Assembly: GCA_019925795.1 (NCBI GenBank)
Contig: CM034305.1
Location: 95,764,433 to 95,828,432 of the forward strand
DNA length: 64,000 nucleotides
Direction of reading: 5' to 3'
Source of the DNA: Dendrobium chrysotoxum
Taxonomy: Eukaryota; Streptophyta; Magnoliopsida; Asparagales; Orchidaceae
The translations under genes were made by a program, and so were the position numbers. Shown in pieces: positions 24,316-33,909 of this stretch. Within the stretch, counting starts at the first letter, position 1. Every line of letters starts with the position of its first letter. Under the pieces are notes generated by a model. It was not told the origin of the DNA and did no database searches. It was given only the letters and a program-made list of their open reading frames with translations.

Positions 24316-26660
24316 AAATGATGTAGGACTACATGTATAGACAAATGCGATTGATTTGAAAATTACACATACATAAACAGAGCTTTGAAATTTATCAACT
24401 TCTCTCGTTCTTAGCAAAGATTTAATCCAACAAGATAGTGATTAAGATCAGGTAATCAATTATATAATAATATTAGGATCACAAAATAATCAAATCAAAT
24501 CATACCATGCTAATGTGAGGCTTCCAAAGAGAATCCCTAAATTAACAATTAGAATAGTCACTATAAAAGATCCACTCACACATACTCTCAATATAGGTTA
24601 AGCGGATAAGTTTTCATAATTAAACAATGCCATGATTGACAAAGAGATGAAGATATAGGATTAGGGAGAAAGTTTACCGTTCTCGTGTTCTTAGTGCTTG
24701 TTCCGCCATTTCCTAAACCGGCCGTCGATGGAAAACCCGAAATCGGTGATTGTAAGCGTTGCACGCATCTCGATGTGCCACAATGAAATTTAAGTGAATT
24801 TTTTTTAAAGTCGTCGGAATTTGATGAAATTAATTCTATAAAATTCTACGAAAAATTCTGATTAAATTGGTATATAGAACTTATATTTTGGGAGATAAAA
24901 ATTTTTAGAAGTTTCAATATACCTATACTACCCTTAATAAATATTAAAGACCTTAAAACAAGCAAGGGCATTATGGTCATTTGGAAGTCTATAACCATCA
25001 AAGCCTTAAGGGACCGAAATCTATTCGGTCCCTTTCGTTTTGTGCGGCTGTTTCCTTCGGCCGAAAAAGGAGATGGGAGAGAGGCAGACGGGAGGCATCG
25101 GTTAGGCTTCGACGGCGGTTTCCGGCAACGGCTCTTGGAGGAAATCGAAGGGAGAACTTTGGGGCAGGGAGAAGGTGAGTTTCTAATCGAAAATCTTCTC
25201 GTTTTTCCTTTGATTTTGTAAGAGAAGTTTTAGGGTTTCTCCAAAACGTAATATTTTTCAAAAAGAATGATAGAGAAGATTGAGGGATGATTTTTAAACC
25301 TAAAAATGAAATTTTCTCCAAATTATTTTAGGGTTTCTAAAATTAGGGTTTTCCCAAATGTTGATTTTTTTATGAAACCTCTTAACAAAGTTTATTCCTA
25401 AGGGTCATAGGAACATTCTAATGGTGAAATTTTGAGATTTTTCTCAAAATATTATTTTTTCTAATTTCTAATTAATTTAAATCCGAAAATACATTAACCT
25501 AATTATTAATTAGGTGTAAGGTGAATGTTTAATTTAGGTTTTGGTGAATGTTTAATTTGGATGAGTTATTGATTTAGACAATTTAAAATTAACATGTTTT
25601 TTTTTTAGTTATTGAAATTGGAGAGAGAGAGAAAGAAAGAGAGAGCCTATGGTAATTTTATAGGAGAAGAAGAATTAGATTTGAGATTTATTAGCTTTAG
25701 CTTATGAATATTAAATTATTTTCTTATAGGTGTTAATGTTTGTGACCTCGAAGGAAGAGTTCTAGTGAAGAAAATCATTTCCCAATTTCAATGTGAGTAA
25801 ACATGTTTCTAAGTTACGGTAATTGTATCGTTTCAAATTTTCATTTGATTGTTATTGCAAGTTATTTATGTTACTACATTTTAATTATTTCATCGTTTGC
25901 ATATAATGTAATTCACCATATTACTGCATAAAGCATAGTATTATGATATATGAATATGATATGATTGATATATTGAATAACTGTATGTGCATGTTGAAAT
26001 GATGGAGCTCACCCCCTTATGATACTGGTTGGGGACGTGATGCATGCAAAGGGGGGGTCAAAACATTTTGAGTTTTTATTTTGGTAAGTTCTACTTGAGT
26101 CAGCTCATTAATGAGCCTCTTCTTATTATTCAGCTCATAAATTGTGTATTTATTGCCAAAATTAGATTCATCCCCCCTCCTTTTCTCACCTCTCTAAAGG
26201 CTCTTTAGTTTCCCCACTCATGTCTCTTTCTCTTCCTCTTTGTGTCTTCTCGGTTTTTGGTGGCTTTTTGCTCTTCCCGTAATTTTCTGGCTGGTTTCCC
26301 CTTGTTGCCTCTTCGGGTCCCTCATCTGGTGGTTTTCCCGTGGCTTTGCTGGCTGGCTTCCGTGGCTTTTCTGGCTGGTTTCCCCTTGTTGCCTCTTCGG
26401 GTCCCTCACCTGCTGGCTTCCCGTGGCTTTGTTGGCTGGCTACCCGTGGTGTTGCCTCCTTGTTTCCTGTACCAAATTGTGGGCTGCTGTTTGGTGACAT
26501 TTGGCCTTTCATTTCTCTATTTCTAATTGGTTTGGATGGAGGTTTGTGGCTGTTTGGTTCCCCTCTCTCTTGCCTATAAAAAATGAGATGTTTTGTGATG
26601 AAAAAAAAAGAGAAATATGTGATAATTTTTTGAAGCCAAAACCTGCAGGTTTCTTGTCTT

Positions 26661-26725
26661 GGAAAAGCTTGCGAGCTTTGTCCAACTCTTCTCCTTCCCC
26701 TCTAGGAAAGCTTGCGAGCTTCTCC
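26661..26725 (+). promoter_or_regulatory. Twin TGCG-loop hairpins in the LTR
   Basis: Hairpin 1: AAAGCT (26664-26669), loop TGCG, AGCTTT (26674-26679), extendable by outer GGA/TCC. Hairpin 2: AAGCT (26708-26712), loop TGCG, AGCTT (26717-26721). Both recur in the 3' LTR near 28044 and 28086. Related LTRs have ATAGCT/AGCTAT and TATAGCT/AGCTATA stems with the same loop. They lie downstream of the TATA box, so they would be transcribed. Confidence 0.7.
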
Positions 26726-26936
26726 TCTTTCATCTTGGGCTTCTTATCTCCTTCTATCCACAAGTACCACTCCATATGTATCTTTCTTCTAAAGCAAATG
26801 CAACTCTAGGAAATGTTTGTGTTTGATGTCAAAGAGTTGTAAGTGTTATTTTATAAAATGTTGTATTTGGTTTAATTTTTAGTAGTTTCTTATCGTTGTA
26901 TGTGCTCAAAGGTATATGTAAGAGTTTAATATTTGT

Positions 26937-26972
26937 AAGCAAAAATTTGGGCTCTTCTCCAAATTTTTGCTT
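26937..26972 (+). promoter_or_regulatory. U5-end hairpin next to the primer-binding site
   Basis: AAGCAAAAATTTGG (26937-26950) pairs perfectly with CCAAATTTTTGCTT (26959-26972) around an 8-base loop. It is followed six bases later by the LTR end and then the primer-binding site. The same position in the two related solo LTRs forms 11- and 15-bp perfect stems of different sequence. Confidence 0.75.
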
Positions 26973-26981
26973 GCATCAAAT

Positions 26982-26993
26982 TGGTATCAGAGC
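26982..26993 (+). other. Primer-binding site of the short element
   Basis: TGGTATCAGAGC, complementary to the initiator methionine tRNA 3' end, begins three bases after the 5' LTR. Confidence 0.95.
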
Positions 26994-27078
26994 AAGTTCT
27001 TGTCCTTGGTTTGTGGTTTTTTGGGTTAGCTTCTTATCCTTGGTTGGTGTGTCTTTGTTGGGTCTTTGTTTTATAAAA

Positions 27079-27405
27079 ATGGAAAACAACAAAAAAGTTG
27101 AACCAATTGTAGAAGAAAATCAGTCAGAAGATTTTGGACTTCAATTTCCAATGAATAAATGGGTGCCAACGGAAGGTGATTCAACAAATCCACTACAAAT
27201 GGAACTATACAAGCTTCAATCGAAAATACATAGATGCACGGAGCAATACGTGAAGAACAAACAATTATTGCAAGAACAATTCAAGCAAAAGCGAGATGAA
27301 ATCCTGAAGAAGTATGCAGCAAAAATTCAAGAGTTAGATGCACTTCCACCGTCTCCTCGGATCAAATCAAAAGACAACTCATCGGGAGATGAGTTTTTTA
27401 AGTAG
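27079..27405 (+). CDS. 108-aa coiled-coil protein of the short LTR element
   Basis: ATG at 27079 is the first start codon after the primer-binding site, and the TAG stop (27403-27405) immediately precedes the polypurine stretch, so the ORF fills most of the internal region. Residues 1-38 are acidic and polar. Residues 39-89 fit a coiled coil with hydrophobic residues at 3-4 spacing (L39, L43, L46, I50, Y57, L64, F68, I75, Y79, I83, L86). The tail is charged and ends in EFFK. There is no zinc knuckle, DSG or YFDD motif. It could be a reduced Gag-like assembly or packaging protein, or a remnant; I do not recognise the family. An upstream in-frame extension into the LTR is unlikely to be used. 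Confidence 0.6.
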   Translation: MENNKKVEPIVEENQSEDFGLQFPMNKWVPTEGDSTNPLQMELYKLQSKIHRCTEQYVKNKQLLQEQFKQKRDEILKKYAAKIQELDALPPSPRIKSKDNSSGDEFFK

Positions 27406-27410
27406 GGGAG
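27402..27410 (+). other. Polypurine stretch of the short element
   Basis: GTAGGGGAG, five bases before the 3' LTR start at 27415, occupies the polypurine-tract position. It is short and interrupted by a T and overlaps the stop codon of the ORF. Confidence 0.55.
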
Positions 27411-27414
27411 TATC

Positions 27415-28359
27415 TGATGCATGCAAAGGGGGGGTCAAAACATTTTGAGTTTTTATTTTGGTAAGTTCTACTTGAGTCAGCTCATTAATGAGCCTCTTCT
27501 TATTATTCAGCTCATAAATTGTGTATTTATTGCCAAAATTAGATTCATTCCCCCTCCTTTTCTCACCTCTTTAAAGGCTCTTTGGTTTACCCACTCATGT
27601 CTCTTTCCCTTCCTCTTTGTGTCTTCTCGGTTTTTGGTGGCTTTTTGCTCTTCCCGTAATTTTCTGGCTGGTTTCCCCTTGTTGCCTCTTCGGGTCCCTC
27701 ATCTGGTGGTTTTCCCGTGGCTTTGCTGGCTGGCTTCCGTGGCTTTTCTGGCTGGTTTCCCCTTGTTGCCTCTTCGGCTCCCTCACCTGCTGGCTTCCCG
27801 TGGCTTTGTTGGCTAGCTACCCGTGGTGTTGCCTCCTTGTTTCCTGTACCAAATTGTGGGCTGCTGTTTGGTGACCTTTGGCCTTTCATTTCTCTATTTC
27901 TAATTGGTTTGGATGGAGGTTTGTGGCTGTTTGGTTCCCCTCTCTCTTGCCTATAAAAAATGAGATGTTTTGTGATGAAAAAAAAAAGAGAGATATGTGA
28001 TAATTTTTGGAAGCCAAAACCTGCGGGTTTCTTGTCTTGGAAAAGCTTGCGAGCTTTGTCCAACTCTTCTCCTTCCCCTCTAGGAAAGCTTGCGAGCTTC
28101 TCCTCTTTCATCTCGGGCTTCTTATCTCCTTCTTCTCTCCACAAGTACCACTCCATATGTATCTTTCTTCTAAAGCAAATGCAACTTTAGGAAATGTTTG
28201 TGTTTGATGTCAAAGAGTTGTAAGTGTTATTTTATAAAATGTTGTATTTGGTTTAATTTTTAGTAGTTTCTTATCGTTGTATGTGGTTAAAGGTATATGT
28301 AAGAGTTTAATATTTGTAAGCAAAAATTTGGTCTCTTCTCCAAATTTTTGCTTGCATCA
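27415..28359 (+). repeat. 3' LTR of the short element
   Basis: 945 bp, near-identical to 26038-26978 with scattered substitutions and a few 1-3-base indels (for example an added TCT near 28135). The TATA box, twin hairpins and U5 hairpin are all conserved. Confidence 0.93.
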
Positions 28360-29086
28360 GGACGCCATACTCGTGCACGTTAAAAGAAAAGGAAATCAAA
28401 ATGGATAAAGGGGTACCTTCATTGGTACCGATTTAGACGGTAGCTCCTGTGACGATTGTACTATATATGAAATGAGAAAGTTACAAATACTGATATGATG
28501 AATGTAAACTGAATATGAAATGTTATGGATTTACGATTTATGCATATGTTTAAATGATATGTTTATAGGAAATAAAATTTATTATACGTTTGAATGAAAG
28601 TGACATCTAGCATATTACTTTTCCTGCCTTGAATTATTGTAGTTTAGAGGCATGTGTTACTCGCTAAGCTTTGGCTTATTGTTGTTGCTCTAACTTTTAT
28701 TCCAGGTAAAATTTAAGGTAATATAATGAGTAGAAAGGGTGGAAACGTCTAACGTAGGAGAGCCGTGCCGGAAGAAAGGTAACTATATGAGTCTTAATGA
28801 TTTTATGTTTATGTGTTTTCGAATTTGATGTTTTAGTGGCTCTTTCAAATGTTATGGTGATAGATTTAGAGATTGGATATTTTTAATCTATCGTCAGACT
28901 TCCGTTCCCGCCTCTTTTAATCAAGCCCCTGGGCCTGGTCGTGACAGTCGAGTTGTTGGGATTGCTCCTTGAAGCAAACAAGTCTTGTAATCGATAATAA
29001 GTTTAGGCTTCGGGATGGAGGTAAGGGGTGGAGTGTACCTGGCCAGGGGAGGAGGGTTCACGTCTTCCTTCCTCAAGAGAAAGATC

Positions 29087-30965
29087 AAGTTAGGACGAAT
29101 ATTTTAGGAGGGGGTGGGGTTGTGGCCAGCCATCAAAGGGAAGGAGGAAGCATGAGTTATAATTTCAGATTTAGAGGGTATATATATTATAACAGGGACA
29201 ATAATTATGAAATCTAGAAATAATTCCAATAATTAGTAAAATCTGAAATTAATTTGGGAGCAATTGATCGAGGAGAATTATTTGGAAGGAGCACTTAAGG
29301 AAAGGATGAAAGAGGCAAGGAGGGGGGCTAGCAATGATTGGCGAGATGGATTGATGATTTAATAGAGTTGTCAATCATAGCTTCCTAATTAAGGAAAAAG
29401 GATTTATAACAAATCTCCAAATTTGAAATTAATTTGGAGTAATTGATTGAGGAGAATTAATTGGAAGGATCAAAAAGGAAAAGAGGGGAGAGAGAGGGCT
29501 AGCGGCTAGCTTGAGTGAGGGGAGTTGATTTGGGGAGTTAAAAGACTTGCTAAACATAGAATATTAATTAAGGACTGAAGAATTATGACAAATCTTCTAC
29601 TTAAATTCAAATTGACATGATTAGGGGACTTTCCTAACATAACTCATCTTATTTTAAGAAAAAAAATTCAAATTCAAATGAATTAAAATCTGAATTTAAG
29701 AATTTCCTAATTTAAGATGCATCAAATATGAAAAGTATTGATTAGTTGATTTGAAATTTTGGAGGCAATGGGAAAGAGGGGGATGGCCGGCAGCTAGGAG
29801 GAGAAGGGGCCAATGGTTAGGGCGGGGGATCGGCCAAAGGGGAAGGGAAAGGTTGACGGAGGTTTAGGAGGGGGGGCGGGGGGCCGGCTAGGGGAAAATA
29901 GCAAGACGAGCTTGAGGTGGAGATAAACCACGAGCCCGGATGCTTCCTGCGGCTGATGGGTAGTACTTTGCCCTCACCAAGGGACTTCAAACTCTTACAA
30001 GAGCTCTCACAACTTTCCAAAAAACAAAGTGCAAAAATTTTTTTATCATCATAATCATCAGCCTCTCCAAAGAGGGAGAGGGGTCTATAAATAGATAAAA
30101 TACAATAACATGTCCAATGACAAAAGTGCCCCCTGGGGTCACATAAGCCTACTCCCTCAAGTGAGGGTAAAAATGAAAAAGATACATAATAAAATCAAAT
30201 ACAAATAGATGCTCAAAAATAAAGTGGCCTAATCGTAGCCGTCGATCTTCTGCTCCTTCTCTGATAGACTTTCCACAGTCGGATGTCCTCATCAGCTCGA
30301 GACTGATATGTCTATACAAAATAATAAGATGCAACAACCTACCACTAAATTATAAGTGATATTGAGTTGAGTTCATGTAAGTTAGGCTAAACTAGAACTT
30401 GAAACAAGAAAATAAATGCTCAACTCAAACTCGCCTCAAACTCAATATCACTGAGTTAACTAAATTCTACTTGAAATGAATAAGTTTTGATACGGCCTGA
30501 AATTGGTTTAGAGTTAACATAAAATTGATTTTTAATTAAGTATAAGCACAAATATAAATTTATATTATATATTATATATTACATATAGTATGCTATAAAC
30601 ACTAAATACTTCATATAAATATTTATTTTAAGAAAGATTTTGAATTAACTCGAATAATAGTCAGGTGAGTCAAAGGAAACTCAAAATCAATCTAAACTGT
30701 GGAGTGAAGCACGAATACGACTTAACATTAAGTTGAGCAGATTTCAATTCAAGACGATTTCGGGTGAGTTTTAAATTTTAAAGTTTTTTTTTAAAACTTA
30801 AACTGAATTGAACTAATGACCTTCCACCCAGTAAATTTCAACACACTAATGCTCTTGTAATAGCTAGATTAGAATTATTGAGAGCTTGAGTTAACATGAA
30901 AGACCCCTATAATTGAGTTAACAACCAACCATTAAAATGAGGCAATGGCCTTCCACATAATATAG
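29087..30965. repeat. Tandem duplication, first copy (1879 bp)
   Basis: This is followed immediately by a near-identical second copy at a constant offset of 1879. It spans about 1.2 kb of the gypsy 5' LTR, the GCTCG target site and about 670 bp of flanking sequence, so it formed after the retrotransposon inserted. Confidence 0.95.
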
Positions 30966-32844
30966 AAGTTAGGACGAATATTTTAGGAGGGGGTGGGGTT
31001 GTGGCCAGCCATCAAAGGGAAGGAGGAAGCATGAGTTATAATTTCAGATTTAGAGGGTATATATATTATAACAGGGACAATAATTATGAAATCTAGAAAT
31101 AATTCCAATAATTAGTAAAATCTGAAATTAATTTGGGAGCAATTGATCGAGGAGAATTATTTGGAAGGAGCACTTAAGGAAAGGATGAAAGAGGCAAGGA
31201 GGGGGGCTAGCAATGATTGGCGAGATGGATTGATGATTTAATAGAGTTGTCAATCATAGCTTCCTAATTAAGGAAAAAGGATTTATAACAAATCTCCAAA
31301 TTTGAAATTAATTTGGAGTAATTGATTGAGGAGAATTAATTGGAAGGATCAAAAAGGAAAAGAGGGGAGAGAGAGGGCTGGCGGCTAGCTTGAGTGAGGG
31401 GAGTTGATTTGGGGAGTTAAAAGACTTGCTAAACATAGAATATTAATTAAGGACTGAAGAATTATGACAAATCTTCTACTTAAATTCAAATTGACATGAT
31501 TAGGGGACTTTCCTAACATAACTCATCTTATTTTAAGAAAAAAAATTCAAATTCAAATGAATTAAAATCTGAATTTAAGAATTTCCTAATTTAAGATGCA
31601 TCAAATATGAAAAGTATTGATTAGTTGATTTGAAATTTTGGAGGCAATGGGAAAGAGGGGGATGGCCGGCAGCTAGGAGGAGAAGGGGCCAATGGTTAGG
31701 GCGGGGGATCGGCCAAAGGGGAAGGGAAAGGTTGACGGAGGTTTAGGAGGGGGGGCGGGGGGCCGGCTAGGGGAAAATAGCAAGACGAGCTTGAGGTGGA
31801 GATAAACCACGAGCCCGGATGCTTCCTGCGGCTGATGGGTAGTACTTTGCCCTCACCAAGGGACTTCAAACTCTCACAAGAGCTCTCACAACTTTCCAAA
31901 AAACAAAGTGCAAAAATTTTTTTATCATCATAATCATCAGCCTCTCCAAAGAGGGAGAGGGGTCTATAAATAGATAAAATACAATAACATGTCCAATGAC
32001 AAAAGTGCCCCCTGGGGTCACATAAGCCTACTCCCTCAAGTGAGGGTAAAAATGAAAAAGATACATAATAAAATCAAATACAAATAGATGCTCAAAAATA
32101 AAGTGGCCTAATCGTAGCCGTCGATCTTCTGCTCCTTCTCTGATAGACTTTCCACAGTCGGATGTCCTCATCAGCTCGAAACTGATATGTCTATACAAAA
32201 TAATAAGATGCAACAACCTACCACTAAATTATAAGTGATATTGAGTTGAGTTCATGTAAGTTAGGCTAAACTAGAACTTGAAACAAGAAAATAAATGCTC
32301 AACTCAAACTCGCCTCAAACTCAATATCACTGAGTTAACTAAATTCTACTTGAAATGAATAAGTTTTGATACGGCCTGAAATTGGTTTAGAGTTAACATA
32401 AAATTGATTTTTAATTAAGTATAAGCACAAATATAAATTTATATTATATATTATATATTACATATAGTATGCTATAAACACTAAATACTTCATATAAATA
32501 TTTATTTTAAGAAAGATTTTGAATTAACTCGAATAATAGTCAGGTGAGTCAAAGGAAACTCAAAATCAATCTAAACTGTGGAGTGAAGCACGAATACGAC
32601 TTAACATTAAGTTGAGCAGATTTCAATTCAAGACGATTTCGGGTGAGTTTTAAATTTTAAAGTTTTTTTTTTAAACTTAAACTGAATTGAACTAATGACC
32701 TTCCACCCAGTAAATTTCAACACACTAATGCTCTTGTAATAGCTAGATTAGAATTATTGAGAGCTTGAGTTAACATGAAAGACCCCTATAATTGAGTTAA
32801 CAACCAACCATTAAAATGAGGCAATGGCCTTCCACATAATATAG
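30966..32844. repeat. Tandem duplication, second copy (1879 bp)
   Basis: Only a handful of single-base differences from 29087-30965 were seen (for example near 31380, 31874, 32180 and in the A/T run near 32665). The left junction has AA and the right AG overlap, so there is little or no microhomology. Confidence 0.95.
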
Positions 32845-33909
32845 GTGATAATCTCCTACTCGATGATTTATAACCTATTGTAAGTGCTGATGAAAAAAAT
32901 GAAATGACATGTAATGAAATAAACTAATTATGCCATGCCATGTCCTACATGTTATATCATGCTTTATATGCACACATTGTTTTACATGCTTTATCATGCC
33001 TTAAATAGAGACTGCTCTACTTATAAATCATGCTGGCAATGAAAGGAATGGAGATGGAGTTCCTTTATCCTTATTGCCTCTCACATATTTTTAACCATGC
33101 ATTAATAACAACTACTCAACCTGTAACCATGTTGGGTTATGTGAAGGGCATGCTTCAGATATTAAGATTGGAATTACCTATTGAGTCATGGACTCACCCT
33201 GATATATGTTGACATTTTTAAATTGAATGTTCATCAAACAGACATTGACAGATCAGGACATTGCACTGGATTATGGGTAAGCTAGCTGGATATTAACTAG
33301 ATAGATCTAATAAATAAGTGGTATTGTTAGTGTAGCGTGTGGGGACTTGCATTGGAGTTTCCCTGAGGAAATTACATTGTAATCTTGTGGCTTAGACCTT
33401 CTGAGATGAATGGATGTAATACTTAGATTTTCATTTATGAATTTGTAGATAAACTGCTTGATTGACTGGAAATAGTTGCACCAAAATGTCATTTGTGGAT
33501 ACGAGTTGTTTATGCAAATGTATGTGTTAATTGGATGAATTATAAATTGTTAGTAACAGACCATCTAGTTGCTGTACTACTAAAGTTTTTAGAGCCAATG
33601 ACGGCAAGGCGTGACAAATGATAACTACGAAAGCCAAAAAAAAATGGAGATAGAAGATGGTTTTACCTACTAAAATGAAAGAAACTACCTTGCGCAAACT
33701 TACATGTTACAAGCCGATTGTTACTATTCTTAAAGGAAGCATGTGAATTTCAGGGATGTTCCTAACAATGCATCCGATGGAGTAGTGTTGTTAGCAACAT
33801 ATATTAGTTATAATAACTCTAAGTGTGATAGAGGATTTCTATGAGACAGAATAGGCCAGGTCTTATGTCAAGTACATTAAACTATACAGACTATATTCTG
33901 TAAACTTAC
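32845..33909. other. Unassigned sequence downstream of the PPR exons
   Basis: This is where the terminal exon of the PPR gene would be expected, but no minus-strand PPR-like translation is visible. A diverged copy of the exon 6 end lies at 33699-33757. The rest is AT-rich without recognisable features. Confidence 0.5.
33699..33757 (-). pseudogene. Diverged duplicate of the end of PPR exon 6
   Basis: The plus-strand stretch AACTTACATGTTACAAGC and the following 40 bases resemble 33903-33955 (AACTTACATACTACAAGC...), including the splice donor. The reading frame is lost through small indels. It suggests a local duplication of about 200 bp offset. Confidence 0.5.

Larger units (their letters stand above)
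26038..26978 (+). repeat. 5' LTR of the short element
   Basis: 941 bp. It includes an 84-bp direct repeat in U3 (starting at 26283 and 26367, each with TTTTCTGGCTGGTTTCCCC), a TATA box (TATAAAAA at 26575-26582), two TGCG hairpins and the U5-end hairpin. Proline- or tryptophan-rich open frames in both strands of U3 arise from this repeat and are not genes. Confidence 0.93.
26038..28359 (+). mobile_element. Complete short non-autonomous LTR retrotransposon
   Basis: It has two direct LTRs (26038-26978 and 27415-28359), both TGATG...CATCA, with a perfect target duplication GGACG at 26033-26037 and 28360-28364. The internal region is only 436 bp: a primer-binding site, one 108-codon ORF and a polypurine stretch. 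It encodes no gag, protease, reverse transcriptase or integrase and so must be mobilised in trans. The LTRs differ at roughly 20 positions by eye (about 2%), so it is young. Related solo LTRs are at 15186-16039 and 20039-20962. Confidence 0.95.
24729..28946 (+). mobile_element. Chromovirus-type solo LTR containing a nested element
   Basis: It starts TGGAAAACCCG and ends CTGGTCGTGACA, with a perfect duplication GTCGA at 24724-24728 and 28947-28951. The 3' LTR of the host element has the uninterrupted site (TCGTCGAGTTG near 17975), which confirms the insertion point. Without the nested element at 26038-28359 the LTR is about 1.9 kb. Part of it (28363-28450) resembles 1092-1180 of the solo LTR at 218-1653. 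Confidence 0.92.
17574..30294 (-). mobile_element. Ty3/gypsy retrotransposon with nested insertions
   Basis: The outer ends are TGATGTAGG and CCTCATCA, with a perfect target duplication GCTCG at 17569-17573 and 30295-30299. On the minus strand the order is 5' LTR, primer-binding site, gag, protease, reverse transcriptase, RNase H, integrase, 3' LTR, which is the Ty3/gypsy order. Stop codons, a pol frame change and two inserted LTRs (20039-20962 and 24729-28946) show it is dead. Removing nested insertions leaves an element of about 7.5 kb. The junction between integrase and 3' LTR near 19300 is deleted. Confidence 0.93.
24319..30294 (-). repeat. 5' LTR of the Ty3/gypsy element, split by a nested LTR
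   Basis: The LTR consists of 24319-24728 and 28952-30294, interrupted by the chromovirus-type LTR at 24729-28946. Its uninterrupted length is about 1.75 kb. In sense orientation it starts TGATGAGGACATCC and ends CTACATCA. A TATA-like TATTTATAG (minus strand, about 30092-30084) lies near a CTCTCC/GGAGAG inverted repeat. Confidence 0.88.

Noticed and set aside
26186..26579. Overlapping open frames on both strands in the short element's U3 (and again at 27587-27956)
   Set aside because: They arise from an 84-bp GC-rich direct repeat; several phases are open together, and the solo LTR relatives do not keep them.
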